Assembly (NCBI RefSeq): GCF_000515415.1
Contig: NZ_KI911783.1
Coordinates: 6,249,831 to 6,313,830 of the forward strand
DNA length: 64,000 nt
Direction of reading: 5' to 3'
DNA from: Bradyrhizobium sp. WSM1417
Lineage (GTDB): Bacteria > Pseudomonadota > Alphaproteobacteria > Rhizobiales > Xanthobacteraceae
Part shown: positions 26,114 to 35,889 of the stretch, piece by piece
How the letters are laid out: the number at the start of each line of letters is the position of its first letter
Numbering within the stretch: the stretch's first letter is position 1
Notes under the pieces: model-generated
What the model was told of the DNA's origin: nothing
Databases searched by the model: none
What the model saw: only the letters and a program-made list of their open reading frames with translations
Program-made: the position numbers and the translations under genes

Positions 26114-26225
26114 TAGGGCATTGGACGCCTACTGAATCAATCACGTGTTGTCGGGCCACCTGCCAGAGTAAATAAATGCCAACGCCACCGAAAAAGGCCG
26201 CGATGAACGCGACTTTCCTACCCAC
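26094..26225 (-). CDS. Possible small single-span membrane protein
   Basis: This 43-residue frame starts at GTG, with GGGAGG seven bases upstream. It contains one hydrophobic helix (VAFIAAFFGGVGIYLLWQVA) after a basic N-terminus (MGRK), as expected for a small inner-membrane protein. It overlaps the end of the convergent ZIP gene by 20 bases. No family is recognised. Confidence 0.3.
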   Translation of the reverse strand: MGRKVAFIAAFFGGVGIYLLWQVARQHVIDSVGVQCPIRFGRG

Positions 26226-26393
26226 GGGCAGCCCTCCCTCGCCAAGCAATGAGCCGGCCTATACGTTTGTATTTCTATCATGACATATGTGTCAGGATTG
26301 ATGAAAGAGGTCGAATGGCGCCTCGCACAGCGGGCGTTGTTGGCGTCAGATGCAAGCCGGGCCTGGATACACCCGGTCCAGTCGGCAAAGCGA

Positions 26394-28020
26394 CTAAGAA
26401 GCGCTTCTAATCGCCCGACCGACCTGCTGCAGGGTCTCAAAAGTTCCAAAGCGCCGATCGACCCAGCCAGCCAAAGCGGCTTGGGGTTGATGGATGTCCC
26501 CCAAAACCGACATCGCCTGCATCGCCTCGCTGAGGTCGGCATGGTCGCCCGAGGCAACTGATCCAAGCATCGCGGAGCCGAGCAGGACGGCCTCCGGAGA
26601 GGCCGATGCAGCGACCGTCAAACCCGTCATATCGGCGAGGACCTGCCGCACGAGGCGGCTCTTTGCGGCACCACCGCTGACCACGATCGTGTCCACCGCA
26701 ATGCCCTTGTCTTGCTGAGCGCGAACGATCTGCCGGGCTCCGCAGCCGAGGCCGCAAAGTCCGGCCAGATAAAGCGCCAGCAGGCTCTCCAGATCCGAAC
26801 GCATATCAAGTCCCGCAATCAGTGCGCGCGCGCCGGGATCGGCGAACGGCGCGCGATTGCCGAGAAACTCGGGGACGACATGAAGCTCGCCGACCAACTC
26901 CGGGAGCATTTCGGCACCGCCGCGGGATTCGATTTCCGAGGCAAGCCAATCGGCAAGCGTCTGCTGCTTCTGGCCCGCAGCCTGTGTCGCTTGCGTGGAT
27001 TTCGGATGCATCTGCAACAGGTGCTCGATGGCAGCGCCGGCGGCTGACTGTCCGCCTTCATTGAGCCAAAGCCCAGGCACCATGGCGGAGAAATAGGGTC
27101 CCCAAACGCCAGGGACGAAGGACGGGTCTGGTGTGGTCGACATGGTGCAGGCGGACGTTCCGAATACATAGGCCATTCGCGTGAGCACCGTGCCCGCCGC
27201 TCCGCGCGCCCCCACTGTACCAACGCCGCCGGCATGTGCATCGATGAGGCCTGCGGCGACCGGCGTACCCATCGCGAGTCCAAGATCGGCCGCCGCCTTC
27301 GCGGTCAGGCCCGCTGCCAGCCTGGTCCCGCCGGGCACGATCTCGGTGCCGATCCTACGGAACTGCTCATCCGGCAGCACGCCGAGGCCAATGCTGCGGA
27401 AGAATTGATCGTCCCAGCGGTCTTCGTGGCCCAGATAGGTCCACTTGCACGTCACGGTACAAATGGAGCGGGACAAACTCCCTGTCGCACGCCAAGTGAG
27501 AAAATCGGTCAAGTCCATGAACTGCCACGCCTGGGAGAACGTCTCGGGCATGTTTTCGGCGAGCCACAACAGTTTGGGCGTCTCCATCTCGGGAGAGATC
27601 ATTCCGCCGACATAGTCGAGAACTTTCTCGCCCGTCTGGTTGATCCGGCGCGCCTGATGGGCGGCGCGGTGATCCATCCATACGACGACGTTGCGAGCAG
27701 GATCGCCGGACGGCCCGACGGGCAGCGGCGCGCCCCCCTCGCCAAGCACCACCAGTGAACAGGTCGCGTCGAAGCCGATGCCGGCGATACTGTCCGGCGC
27801 GATACCCGCCTGCACCACCGCGCTACGGACGCTGCGGCATACGGCGCGCCAGATATCCTCGCTCGACTGCTCGACGACGTCGCCAGGCTCCCGCCAGAGT
27901 GCAACAGGGGCGCTGTCACTCGCAAGGAGCCTGCCGGAGCGGTCGAAGAGTCCGGCCCGTGCGCTGCCGGTGCCGACATCGATGCCAAAGGAAATGGCGG
28001 TTATCGCGTTGCTTCGTCAT
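26394..28020 (-). CDS. FGGY carbohydrate kinase, D-ribulokinase type, start codon problem
   Basis: The FGGY fold is readable from ISFGIDVGTGSARAGLFDRS (phosphate loop) through GIGFDATCSLVVLG, VVWMDHRAAHQARRINQTGE, PKLLWLAENMP, FGTSACTMSTTPDP and IVVSGGAAKSRLVRQVLADM. The GFDATCSLVVL and DHRA elements fit the D-ribulokinase branch. The N-terminal frame has no ATG, GTG or TTG before residue about 60. An ATG at 28020 (MTKQRDN) is in another frame and would join it if one base near 28000 were removed. Either a frameshift or a rare ATT/ATA start is present. It lies behind a ribitol dehydrogenase-like gene, predicting D-ribulose phosphorylation. Confidence 0.78.
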
Positions 28021-28044
28021 CTCAGGATCGCCGATCGGAAGATG

Positions 28045-28773
28045 TTACAGATCGTTGCTCTGCGGCAGAATGACGATGTCGCGGATGGTGACGTTTCTCG
28101 GGCGCGTCAACATGAAGAGCACCGCCTGCGCGACCTCCACCGGTTGCATCAAGCCGCCGGCCGCCATTTCCTCCTCGACCTTCGCTTTGGGCCAGTCCTT
28201 GATGAGCGCGGTCACGACCGGACCGGGCGCAACGGCGCCGACACGCAAACCATGCTTGGCGACCTGCCGGCGCAGAGTATGCACAAAAGCCTGCACGGCG
28301 TGCTTGGAGGCGGTGTAGATCGGTTCCCAGACGACGGGCACGAGACCTGCGATCGAACTGGTCACGATGATGTCGCCGCTCTTGCGCTCGACCATGTGTG
28401 GCAGCACCGCATGGATCGACCGGAATAGTGCATTGATGTTCAAATTGAGCATGCGGTCCCACGCATCGGGATCGCCGCCAAGCACCTCGCCGCCGACATA
28501 GGCACCAGCATTCGCATGAAAGATGTCCAGTTGGCCGGCCTTCTCCAGTACCTGCGGCATCATCGCCTCCATGCTCAGGGGATCTGTGAGGTCGATACGT
28601 AACGGAATCGCCTGATCGCCCAGCGCGACGCAGGCGCTGCTCAGCGCCTCCTCCGCCCGATCGATCAGCACCACCCGCGCGCCGGCGCCGATCAGCGTTC
28701 TAGCGCATTCGAGACCGATGCCCGATGCGGCGCCGGTGATCGCCGCGACTTTTCCTGCAAGTTCCTGGGCCAA
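28045..28773 (-). CDS. Short-chain dehydrogenase, ribitol 2-dehydrogenase-like
   Basis: This 242-residue SDR has the cofactor motif [20 protein letters not shown], an acidic residue after strand two (VVLIDRA) that favours [13 protein letters not shown], and the Ser-Tyr-Lys triad in [27 protein letters not shown]. It ends [15 protein letters not shown]. The HANAG motif and WEPIYTASK segment recall rhizobial ribitol dehydrogenases. With the D-ribulokinase-like gene 24 bases away and an ABC importer upstream, oxidation of ribitol to D-ribulose is the best prediction. Other pentitols are possible. Confidence 0.82.
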   Translation of the reverse strand: MAQELAGKVAAITGAASGIGLECARTLIGAGARVVLIDRAEEALSSACVALGDQAIPLRIDLTDPLSMEAMMPQVLEKAGQLDIFHANAGAYVGGEVLGGDPDAWDRMLNLNINALFRSIHAVLPHMVERKSGDIIVTSSIAGLVPVVWEPIYTASKHAVQAFVHTLRRQVAKHGLRVGAVAPGPVVTALIKDWPKAKVEEEMAAGGLMQPVEVAQAVLFMLTRPRNVTIRDIVILPQSNDL

Positions 28774-28800
28774 GGCTTGTCCTTGTCTTGTGAGAGTTAT

Positions 28801-30054
28801 TCAAGCTCGGCCATGGGAGAGGCGTGAGCGCCGTGCCAGCGAATCCACGACGACTGCAATGGCAAGAACCCCGCCCGTAATCATGTACCGCAGCGACGAG
28901 GATAGATCGAGCAGCGTGAGGCCGCTCGCGATGGACTGGATGACGATGACGCCAAGGAGTGCGGAATAGGCGCTCCCGCGGCCGCCAAACAGGCTCGTGC
29001 CACCGATAACCGCGGCGGCGATCGCGTTGAGGTTCACATCTCCCGTCCCGGCCTGCTGGCTGGAAGATGCCAGCCGCGCTGCGGCCAGAATGCCACCGGC
29101 AGCGGCCAGCATAGAGCATAGCATGAATGCAGTCGCATAGACCCAGCGAACGTTGATGCCAGCACGACGGGCCGCCTCGCGATTGCCGCCGACGGCAGAC
29201 ATCGAGCGTCCCCATTTGGTGCGCGTGAATGCGTAGTTCATGATCACGCACAAGCCGACGAAAAGCCCGAACATCCAGGGAATGCCGCGCCCGAGATTGA
29301 GATAATAGACAACGAATTCGAGCACGATCGTGACCAGCAGCGCCTTCAGCACCATGCGGCCAAGCGAACTGGCCGACAGCCCCGCTGCCCGCCGGCGCGC
29401 GGCCGTTCTGTAGCCGGTCAGGAACATAACCAGACTCGCGACCGCCGCCAGCACATAGGATACGATCGGCGGCATGACCAGCATCTGCCCGAAATTGACC
29501 AACGCCGATCCATACGGAAGGTTGATCGAGCCGGAGGAGCCCAGGAGATAGAGCTGCAGGCCGAGCCACGCCAATAGGCCCGCCAGCGTCGAGACGAAGC
29601 TCGGCATCCCCAGACGGTTGAACAGAAATGCGTAAAGCGCGCCGATGGTAGCGCCCAATAGCAACGCCGTGACGATCGCCACCACGACCGGCCAATCTTG
29701 ACCGACCCAGAGCACGCCGACGAGCGCCGAAGAGAACCCGCTCGCCGAACCCACCGAGAGATCGATCTCGCCGACCATCAAGATACAGACGATACCGAGC
29801 GAGATCACGCCAACCGTCGAACAATCGAACAGCAGATTGACCAAATTGTTCGGTGCGAGAAAAACGGGATTGAGGCTCTCGAATGCCGCGCAGATGACAA
29901 TGAGCCCGACGATCACCGGCAACGAGCCGAGATCACCCGCCCGCACACGGTCCACAAAGGCGCCGATCGTGTTTCCAAGCGTGTCCGCGTGCTTGACCCG
30001 TTCGTCACTGCGGTCGAGCAACCGCGCCGCCGAAACCTGCGTGTCGTCGGTCAT
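28801..30054 (-). CDS. Sugar/polyol ABC transporter permease (XylH-like)
   Basis: This 417-residue permease of the BPD_transp_2 family has about ten to twelve membrane segments. It contains VGEIDLSVGSASGFSSALVG (the conserved sugar-permease signature), VNLNAIAAAVIGGTSLFGGR and QSIASGLTLLDLSSSLRYMI. Its length and extra central helices resemble XylH. The start overlaps the ATPase stop (ATGA). It pairs with the ATPase and binding protein upstream to import the operon's substrate, probably ribitol. Confidence 0.9.
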   Translation of the reverse strand: MTDDTQVSAARLLDRSDERVKHADTLGNTIGAFVDRVRAGDLGSLPVIVGLIVICAAFESLNPVFLAPNNLVNLLFDCSTVGVISLGIVCILMVGEIDLSVGSASGFSSALVGVLWVGQDWPVVVAIVTALLLGATIGALYAFLFNRLGMPSFVSTLAGLLAWLGLQLYLLGSSGSINLPYGSALVNFGQMLVMPPIVSYVLAAVASLVMFLTGYRTAARRRAAGLSASSLGRMVLKALLVTIVLEFVVYYLNLGRGIPWMFGLFVGLCVIMNYAFTRTKWGRSMSAVGGNREAARRAGINVRWVYATAFMLCSMLAAAGGILAAARLASSSQQAGTGDVNLNAIAAAVIGGTSLFGGRGSAYSALLGVIVIQSIASGLTLLDLSSSLRYMITGGVLAIAVVVDSLARRSRLSHGRA

Positions 30055-30875
30055 CGCCCAAGCTCCGGCGACTGATCGGCGTGGCGCCGCCTGGCGCGGC
30101 GCGAGACTGAGTTTTCGTCCGCCCCGGTAATCGCCGTGACGAGTTCCTGGTTGGACACGTCGGGCTCGAACTCGCCGTTGTTGCGACCGAGGCGCAGGAC
30201 CACGATCCGATCCGCAACCGCGCGGACGTCCTCCATATTGTGACTGATCATGATGACGCCGAGACCGCGCGCGCGAACGCGCTCGACAAGGTCTAGCACC
30301 TCAGCGGTTTGGGCAACGCCGAGCGCGGCAGTCGGCTCGTCGAGCAGAATGAGCTTCGGCTCAGTCAGCAGCGAGCGCGCGATCGCCACGGTCTGGCGCT
30401 GTCCACCGGACAGCGACGCCACGGGCTCGCGCACGCTTGGGATCCGTGCCGACAATTCGTTGAGCAAGGTCCAGGCGCGAAGCTCCATGGAGACCTCGTC
30501 GAGTCGCAGCGGGTTGAGCTCGCGGCCGAGAAAGATATTTGCGACCACGTCGAGATTCTCGCAGAGCGCTAAATCCTGGAAAACGGTGGCGATGCCGAGG
30601 CCGAGCGCGGTGGCCGGATCGGACAGGACGACAGGCTGGCCGCCGAAGGCAATCGTACCTGAGGTGGGTTGATGCACGCCGGCAAGGATCTTCACCAGCG
30701 TGGATTTTCCTGCACCATTGTCACCCACAAGCGCCACGACCTCGCCGGCATGCACATCCAGATCAACATCGGTCAGGGCGGACACGGCGCCGAAATGCTT
30801 GGAGATTCCGCGAAGATTCAAGACCGGCTTGCGCGTTCCGCCCTGCGCGTGATCGACATCCGAGATCGTCGTCAT
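30051..30875 (-). CDS. Sugar ABC transporter ATP-binding protein, single domain
   Basis: This 274-residue single-cassette ATPase has Walker A LVGDNGAGKSTLVKILAGV, the Q loop TVFQDLALCENLDV, signature SLSGGQRQTVAIARSL, Walker B LILLDEPTAALG and the H-loop MISHNMEDV. Most sugar importers of this class use a tandem ATPase of about 500 residues; here a single domain presumably works as a dimer. The ATG at 30875 is chosen because further upstream frame runs through a strong hairpin. The C-terminal 20 residues are polar and basic. Confidence 0.9.
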   Translation of the reverse strand: MTTISDVDHAQGGTRKPVLNLRGISKHFGAVSALTDVDLDVHAGEVVALVGDNGAGKSTLVKILAGVHQPTSGTIAFGGQPVVLSDPATALGLGIATVFQDLALCENLDVVANIFLGRELNPLRLDEVSMELRAWTLLNELSARIPSVREPVASLSGGQRQTVAIARSLLTEPKLILLDEPTAALGVAQTAEVLDLVERVRARGLGVIMISHNMEDVRAVADRIVVLRLGRNNGEFEPDVSNQELVTAITGADENSVSRRARRRHADQSPELGR

Positions 30876-30895
30876 GTCTAGTGCGCCTCCCCTCT

Positions 30896-30928
30896 TTCGT
30901 CCCGGCCGCTGCGAGCGACCGGGACGAA
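30896..30928 (-). terminator. Intercistronic hairpin after the binding-protein gene
   Basis: A 10-bp perfect stem (TTCGTCCCGG and CCGGGACGAA) is extended by CGCT/AGCG around a three-base loop. It lies between the binding-protein stop and the ATPase start. There is no T tract, so it is more likely an mRNA-stabilising or partial-termination element that keeps binding-protein levels above those of the membrane components. Confidence 0.55.
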
Positions 30929-30933
30929 CGCAG

Positions 30934-32007
30934 TTACTGCGTGATACCGAGCTTCTTGCAGCCGGCGGCATATCGGCCCGTACAGAGCTGGTCCGCCGTC
31001 TGGATCTTCTTGTCGATGATCTCGGCCTTCAGGTTCTCCTGAGTGACGACCGCCGGCACGAACAGCTTCGATGGCGCGTTGAACAGCGTGGTTTCCGCCT
31101 TGGGAGCCTCGCCAGAGAGGAATTTCACTGCCGCTTGCGCCGCCGCAGCGGCCACGATCTCACTGGGTTTGGAGATCGTGTTGTACTGATCGCCGGCTAT
31201 GACGAGCTGAAGCGCGGCAATCGTCGCATCGTTGCCGGTCACCGGCGGCACCGGATCGACACCGGCGGCCTTGAAGGCGGCAATTGCGCCACCGCCCGTG
31301 CCATCATTGGCGGCCACGACGCCGAGAATCTTCTTGCCGAAGCGGGTGACCTGGCCGCTCGCCCATTGCTGCGCCTTCGGCGGCGCCCAGTCCGGCGTGT
31401 CGTATTCGGCGAGAATTGGATAGCCGCTCTTATCAAGGCCCTCGTGGATACCCTTCTTAATGAGTCCCGCAGCGGCATCGGTCGGAGACCCATTGATTTC
31501 GAGCACGCCTTCGCCCTCCTTCGCGGTCGCATTTGCGGCCTTGAGATGCTTGACCAGCGATTCGGAGATGGCCTTGCCGATGGCTTGATTGTCGAAGGAC
31601 ACGTAGAAATCGACCTTGGCGTCGGGGACCGGCCGGTCATAGGCAATGACCCTGATGCCTTGCGATTGTGCCATCTTGACCAGGGAGGCCGCGGCGGCCG
31701 AATCGACTGGGTCGAGCACGATTACCTTGGCGCCCTGCGAAATCACCGAGTTGAATTGCTGTTGCTGCCGTGCGGCATCCGCGCTTGCGTTCTGGTAGAT
31801 CACCTTGCAACTGTCGCACAGCTTCTTCATCTCCGCCGCAAAGCCTGGATAGTCGTGTTGTTCGTATCGGGTGGAGGCCTGGTCCGGCATCAGGAAAGCA
31901 ACGGTCGCGCCCTTCACTTCTGCGGCATGCGACAACATGGCCGTTGTGCCGAACAGCGACAAGGCCAAGGCAAGTGTGCCGGTATGTTTCGGGAAGAATG
32001 TTTTCAT
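30934..32007 (-). CDS. Sugar/polyol ABC transporter periplasmic binding protein
   Basis: This 357-residue type I periplasmic binding protein has a signal peptide ending at LSHAAE. Core motifs are GATVAFLMPDQASTRYEQHD, AKVIVLDPVDSAAAASLVKM, GIRVIAYDRPVPDAKVDFYV and VVAANDGTGGGAIAAFKAAG. This is the XylF/RbsB class. It is the first gene of the importer operon, downstream of the AraC gene on the same strand. The mature protein should capture a pentitol or pentose; ribitol is inferred from the enzymes in the same operon. Confidence 0.9.
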   Translation of the reverse strand: MKTFFPKHTGTLALALSLFGTTAMLSHAAEVKGATVAFLMPDQASTRYEQHDYPGFAAEMKKLCDSCKVIYQNASADAARQQQQFNSVISQGAKVIVLDPVDSAAAASLVKMAQSQGIRVIAYDRPVPDAKVDFYVSFDNQAIGKAISESLVKHLKAANATAKEGEGVLEINGSPTDAAAGLIKKGIHEGLDKSGYPILAEYDTPDWAPPKAQQWASGQVTRFGKKILGVVAANDGTGGGAIAAFKAAGVDPVPPVTGNDATIAALQLVIAGDQYNTISKPSEIVAAAAAQAAVKFLSGEAPKAETTLFNAPSKLFVPAVVTQENLKAEIIDKKIQTADQLCTGRYAAGCKKLGITQ

Positions 32008-32204
32008 TCAGAGTTTCCTTTCCAGAACTAGAGTGCTGTGGTTGATCCTTGAAGATGAGCCTTCGGCTTCGTCCCTGGCGGTGACGAGTGCAGGTGCTCC
32101 GAAGCCGCGGCAATTCCTGGATAAGCGATTCCTATCGCGACCCGCTGTCGCGTGCCCGCGTCATTCTTCCCGTAGTGATCGTCCTCCTTTTTTCTCCTCG
32201 CCGG

Positions 32205-33089
32205 CTAGGCTGCGTGCGCCGTATTGATGTTTTGCGCCAGCAATCGCCTGAAGCGCGAAGGCGGCATGCCTTTCTCGGCCAAAAACTGCCGGTTGAAATT
32301 GGAGAGATTGTTGAAGCCGACCTCGAAGCAGATGTCGGTGATGGAAGCCTGCTCGTCGCTCATCAATATCTGGCAGGCAAGATTGATACGCAGCCGCTTG
32401 ACGTATTGCACCAGTGACATCCCCGTGTGCCGACGGAACGAGCGCGAAAACGCGCTCTGCGATTGGCCGGCGATTGCCGCGAGCTCCGTTTCACCGAAAG
32501 GCTGCGTCAGGTTCTGCCGGATGAAGGCGAGCGCCTTGTTCATGCCCGCAGACATGTAACCAGACGGATCGGGCAGATAATTCGGGCTGGAGAGCGGGCG
32601 CGCATTTCGGGCGCGGCAAAGTGCTCCCAAAATCATCAGGAAAAGCTCGATCCGACGAACGCCGCTCGCCGTCACGATCTCCTCCATGAGCGGGGCAATC
32701 TTGTCGCTCGTGCTGCGGGCGAAAAGCGCGCCGCGGCGGGAGAATTCCAGCAGAGAGGCAAGGCCAGAAAGCTCAGGCATTACCTTTATCAGGTCGCCTA
32801 TAAATCCTTCGCTGAACTGGAGGACGCGTCCCCGCAGCGGAATGGTACTTCCCGCCGGCAGATCACTCACCCAATTGTGCGGCAGGTTGGGACCGGTAAG
32901 GACGAGATTGCCGGGCTCGAACTCGCCGAGAAAATCGCCGACGAAATAGCGACCGCAGGTGGTTACAACCTGATGGAGCTCATACTCCGGGTGGAAATGC
33001 CAGCGAACCGTGTGGAATGGGTAGCCGTGCGACCATGCCTTGAACGACTCGCCTCGCCGTATCTGGACAACTTCCAGGTCCGGTTCCAT
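32205..33089 (-). CDS. AraC family regulator of the polyol operon
   Basis: This 294-residue protein has an N-terminal cupin-like sensor domain (WHFHPEYELHQVVTTCGRYF, GDFLGEFEPGNLVLTGPNLP). A C-terminal double helix-turn-helix follows (ELAAIAGQSQSAFSRSFRRH, ITDICFEVGFNNLSNFNRQF). The ATG at 33089 has a GGGAG site and begins MEPDLEVVQIRRGESF; upstream in-frame codons lack family resemblance. It lies directly upstream of the binding-protein gene in the same orientation and is the natural activator of the importer and catabolic genes. Confidence 0.9.
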   Translation of the reverse strand: MEPDLEVVQIRRGESFKAWSHGYPFHTVRWHFHPEYELHQVVTTCGRYFVGDFLGEFEPGNLVLTGPNLPHNWVSDLPAGSTIPLRGRVLQFSEGFIGDLIKVMPELSGLASLLEFSRRGALFARSTSDKIAPLMEEIVTASGVRRIELFLMILGALCRARNARPLSSPNYLPDPSGYMSAGMNKALAFIRQNLTQPFGETELAAIAGQSQSAFSRSFRRHTGMSLVQYVKRLRINLACQILMSDEQASITDICFEVGFNNLSNFNRQFLAEKGMPPSRFRRLLAQNINTAHAA

Positions 33090-33605
33090 GTTCGCTCCCT
33101 TTGGGACGGAGCGGTTTGTGGTGATCCGCCTCCGCTGCCTTATCGGCTGAATTTCCTTCAGCGCTTTCTCGGCGGAGAGTAGCGACCGGTACCTAGGCAC
33201 GCCACCACCATTTCAGATGCGAACTGATACTTTTTTGACGTGCAGCACGCCTGTCCCGGCCCCCCGTAACGAGGCCGCACTCTCCGTGAAACGGTTTTTC
33301 ACAATTGCGGCTCTATAAAGCGGGGTTTCGCGCACGATCGGTCAGCAGATCACGATTGCGCGGAAGAGATCCCGGTTCCTTGTTGTTACCAACTTGCGTT
33401 CAACCCACGGAATGGGCCGCAACAACCGGGGGCCTCTTTTTCAAAATGTACGCTCCCAATGATCATGTTTGGATTGCTATCGGCCTTTCGGCGCATACGT
33501 AGTGAGTGTCAAGCGGGCTGGCGAACCTATCGGCCTGAAGCATCCCAACGCAAGGCACGATCGGCGCCGCTACGCAATCAGGTTCGGCTGAACAGAACTA
33601 GGCAC
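33090..33605. other. Intergenic stretch upstream of the AraC gene
   Basis: About 515 bases separate the AraC gene from the end of the oxidoreductase gene, both on the minus strand. The part nearest 33090 must hold the AraC promoter. No reading frame here has a believable product, and no terminator with a T tract was recognised after the oxidoreductase stop at 33606. Confidence 0.4.
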
Positions 33606-34781
33606 CTAAATCATTCGAACCCAGGCGCCATTCCTTGCAGATGAACTCACCGCAGCGTCGATGAATTTCACGCCGGCGAGGCCATCCTCGATGGTCGGGA
33701 AAATCACCGAGGAGTCAGGTGCTTTGCCGGTCTGCGCGGCACGAATGGCGCGCGCTGCCTCAGCATAGATCGTTGCAAAACCCTCAAGATATCCTTCGGG
33801 ATGCCCCGATGGCACACGGCTGACGCGGCGCGCATCGACTAAGGCCCCGGCACCCTCGCGCGTCAGGAGCTGCTTGGGCTGCCCGTAAGGCGCAAACCAG
33901 AGATAATTCGGATTCTCTTGTGCCCATTCGAGCCCGCCCTTGGTCCCATAGACGCGCAGCGTGAGGCCGTTCTCATTGCCGACCGCGACCTGGCTCGCCC
34001 AGAGCATCCCTTTGGCACCCCCCTTCCACTTGAGGAGGATCTGGACATTGTCATCAAGACGCCGGCCGCCGACAAAGGTCGAAAGTTGGGCGAGCAGTTC
34101 CTCAAGCTCGAGACCAGTGACGAAGCAAGCGAGATTGTACGCGTGGGTGCCGATGTCACCAATGCATCCGCCTGCCCCGGACCGGGTCGGGTCCGTGCGC
34201 CACGCGGCCTGCTTGTGGCCGCTCGCTTCCAACGGCTCTGTCAACCAGTCCTGCAGATATTCGGCCTGAACGAGCCGGATCTCGCCGAGATCACCGTTCG
34301 CCACCATGGCGCGGGCCTGTCGGACCATCGGATAGCCCGTGTAGTTGTGCGTCACGACGAAGACCTTGCCCGTCTTCCTGACCAGTTCAACCAGTTCCTC
34401 CGCCTCGGCGAGGCTCGTCGTGAGTGGTTTGTCGCAGATAACGTGGATGCCGGCTTCAAGAAACGCCCGGGCGACCGGGGCGTGCAGGTGGTTGGGGGTC
34501 ACGATCGAGACCGCCTCGATGCCGTCAGAGCGCACGGCCTCCGCCTTCGCCATCTCTTCGAAAGAGGTATAGGCGCGGTCGTCGGCGACACCGAGTTCGC
34601 GCGCCGAGGCTTTTGCTCGGGCCGGATCCGACGCCAACGCACCGGCCGTCAGCACAAACTGGTCGTCGATACGCGCGGCAATACGATGGACGGCGCCTAT
34701 AAAGGCCCCTTGACCGCCTCCGACCATGCCCAGCCGGATACGAGCATGAGCGCCGCCCCCGCTGCTTGCCTCAATAGCCAT
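33606..34781 (-). CDS. Gfo/Idh/MocA family oxidoreductase
   Basis: This 391-residue protein has an N-terminal Rossmann fold with LGMVGGGQGAFIGAVHRIAA, then VSIVTPNHLHAPVARAFLEA, GIHVICDKPLTTSLAEAEEL (the EKP/DKP catalytic Lys segment) and GGCIGDIGTHAYNLACFVTG with the DxxxH motif. The C-terminal part is the GFO/IDH/MocA substrate domain. Enzymes of this class oxidise sugars, inositols or their derivatives with NAD(P). It is 14 bases after a TIM-barrel isomerase gene and the two form a common catabolic pair. The substrate is not readable. Confidence 0.9.
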   Translation of the reverse strand: MAIEASSGGGAHARIRLGMVGGGQGAFIGAVHRIAARIDDQFVLTAGALASDPARAKASARELGVADDRAYTSFEEMAKAEAVRSDGIEAVSIVTPNHLHAPVARAFLEAGIHVICDKPLTTSLAEAEELVELVRKTGKVFVVTHNYTGYPMVRQARAMVANGDLGEIRLVQAEYLQDWLTEPLEASGHKQAAWRTDPTRSGAGGCIGDIGTHAYNLACFVTGLELEELLAQLSTFVGGRRLDDNVQILLKWKGGAKGMLWASQVAVGNENGLTLRVYGTKGGLEWAQENPNYLWFAPYGQPKQLLTREGAGALVDARRVSRVPSGHPEGYLEGFATIYAEAARAIRAAQTGKAPDSSVIFPTIEDGLAGVKFIDAAVSSSARNGAWVRMI

Positions 34782-34795
34782 TTGTTGCTCCTCGC

Positions 34796-35851
34796 TCAGG
34801 AGATGCCGAGCATCTTGCGGTTCATCTGGTCGTCTGCGCCGGAGCCCGCGAAATCGTCGAACGGCTTCTCAGTCACCCGAATGATGTGCCTTTTTATGAA
34901 TTCGGCGCCCTCGCGCGCGCCCTGCTCAGGATGCTTGAGCGCGCATTCCCATTCCAGCACCGCCCAGCTGTCGTAGTCGTACCGCGTGAGCTTCGAGAAG
35001 ATCGCGCCGAAATCGACCTGTCCATCGCCTGGCGAGCGAAATCTGCCGGCGCGGTCCACCCAGCGCTGGAACCCGCCATAGACGCCTTGGCGACCCGTCG
35101 GGTTGAACTCGGCATCCTTGACGTGGAAGGCTTTGATGCGCTCGTGATAGATGTCGACGTAGTCCAGATAGTCGAGCTGCTGCAGCACGAAGTGCGACGG
35201 GTCATAGAGCAGGTTCGCGCGCTTGTGACCCTTGACCCGATCGAGAAACATCTCATAGGAGACGCCATCGTGAAGGTCCTCGCCCGGGTGGATCTCATAG
35301 GCGAGATCGACACCGTGCTCGTCGGCATAGTCGAGGATCGGCCGCCAGCGCCTGGCGAGCTCATCGAAGGCAGCCTCGATGAGGCCGCCTGGACGCTGCG
35401 GCCAGGGATAGACATAAGGCCAGGCCAATGCGCCGGAGAACGTCGCCTGTGCCGTGAGCCCAAGGCGTCCTGAGGCGCGAATTGCGCGCTTGACTTGGTC
35501 AATGGCCCACTCGGTGCGTTCCTTGGGAGTGCCGCGCACCTCCGGCACGGCGAAGCCGTCGAATGCTGCGTCATAAGCCGGATGCACGGCAACGAGCTGA
35601 CCCTGAAGATGGGTCGAGAGTTCGGTGATCGAAAGGCCGTGTTCAGCTGCTACCCCCTTGACCTCATCGGCGTAGTCCTGGGACTCCGAGGCCTTGCTGA
35701 GATCGAAGAGCCGCCCGTCCCAGCTCGGGATCTGAATCCCCTCATAGCCGAGCGAGGCAGCCCATTCGCAGATCGTATCGAAGGAGTTGAACGGCGCCAC
35801 ATCGGTTGTGAACTGCGCGAGGAATATCGCGGGTCCCTTCATCATCTTCAT
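34796..35851 (-). CDS. Sugar phosphate isomerase/epimerase (AP endonuclease 2-type TIM barrel)
   Basis: This 351-residue TIM barrel of the xylose-isomerase-like family carries SLGYEGIQIPSWDGRLFDLS, GLSITELSTHLQGQLVAVHP, VDLAYEIHPGEDLHDGVSYE (metal-binding Glu/His), NLLYDPSHFVLQQLDYLDYV, AFHVKDAEFNPTGRQGVYGG and SWAVLEWECALKHPEQG. All are canonical metal-site segments. The ATG at 35851 (MKMMKGPAIFLAQFTTDVAP) is preferred over the longer frame. It is probably co-transcribed with the Gfo/Idh/MocA gene. An inverted repeat about 40 bases upstream may be the operator. Confidence 0.9.
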   Translation of the reverse strand: MKMMKGPAIFLAQFTTDVAPFNSFDTICEWAASLGYEGIQIPSWDGRLFDLSKASESQDYADEVKGVAAEHGLSITELSTHLQGQLVAVHPAYDAAFDGFAVPEVRGTPKERTEWAIDQVKRAIRASGRLGLTAQATFSGALAWPYVYPWPQRPGGLIEAAFDELARRWRPILDYADEHGVDLAYEIHPGEDLHDGVSYEMFLDRVKGHKRANLLYDPSHFVLQQLDYLDYVDIYHERIKAFHVKDAEFNPTGRQGVYGGFQRWVDRAGRFRSPGDGQVDFGAIFSKLTRYDYDSWAVLEWECALKHPEQGAREGAEFIKRHIIRVTEKPFDDFAGSGADDQMNRKMLGIS

Positions 35852-35889
35852 CTCTTGCTTCCTTCTCCCTGGATGCTCCAGCAATATGT

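Noticed and set aside
30874..32031. 385-codon frame on the plus strand
   Set aside because: It is antisense to the ribitol-type binding protein, with low-complexity Arg/Gly/Leu composition.
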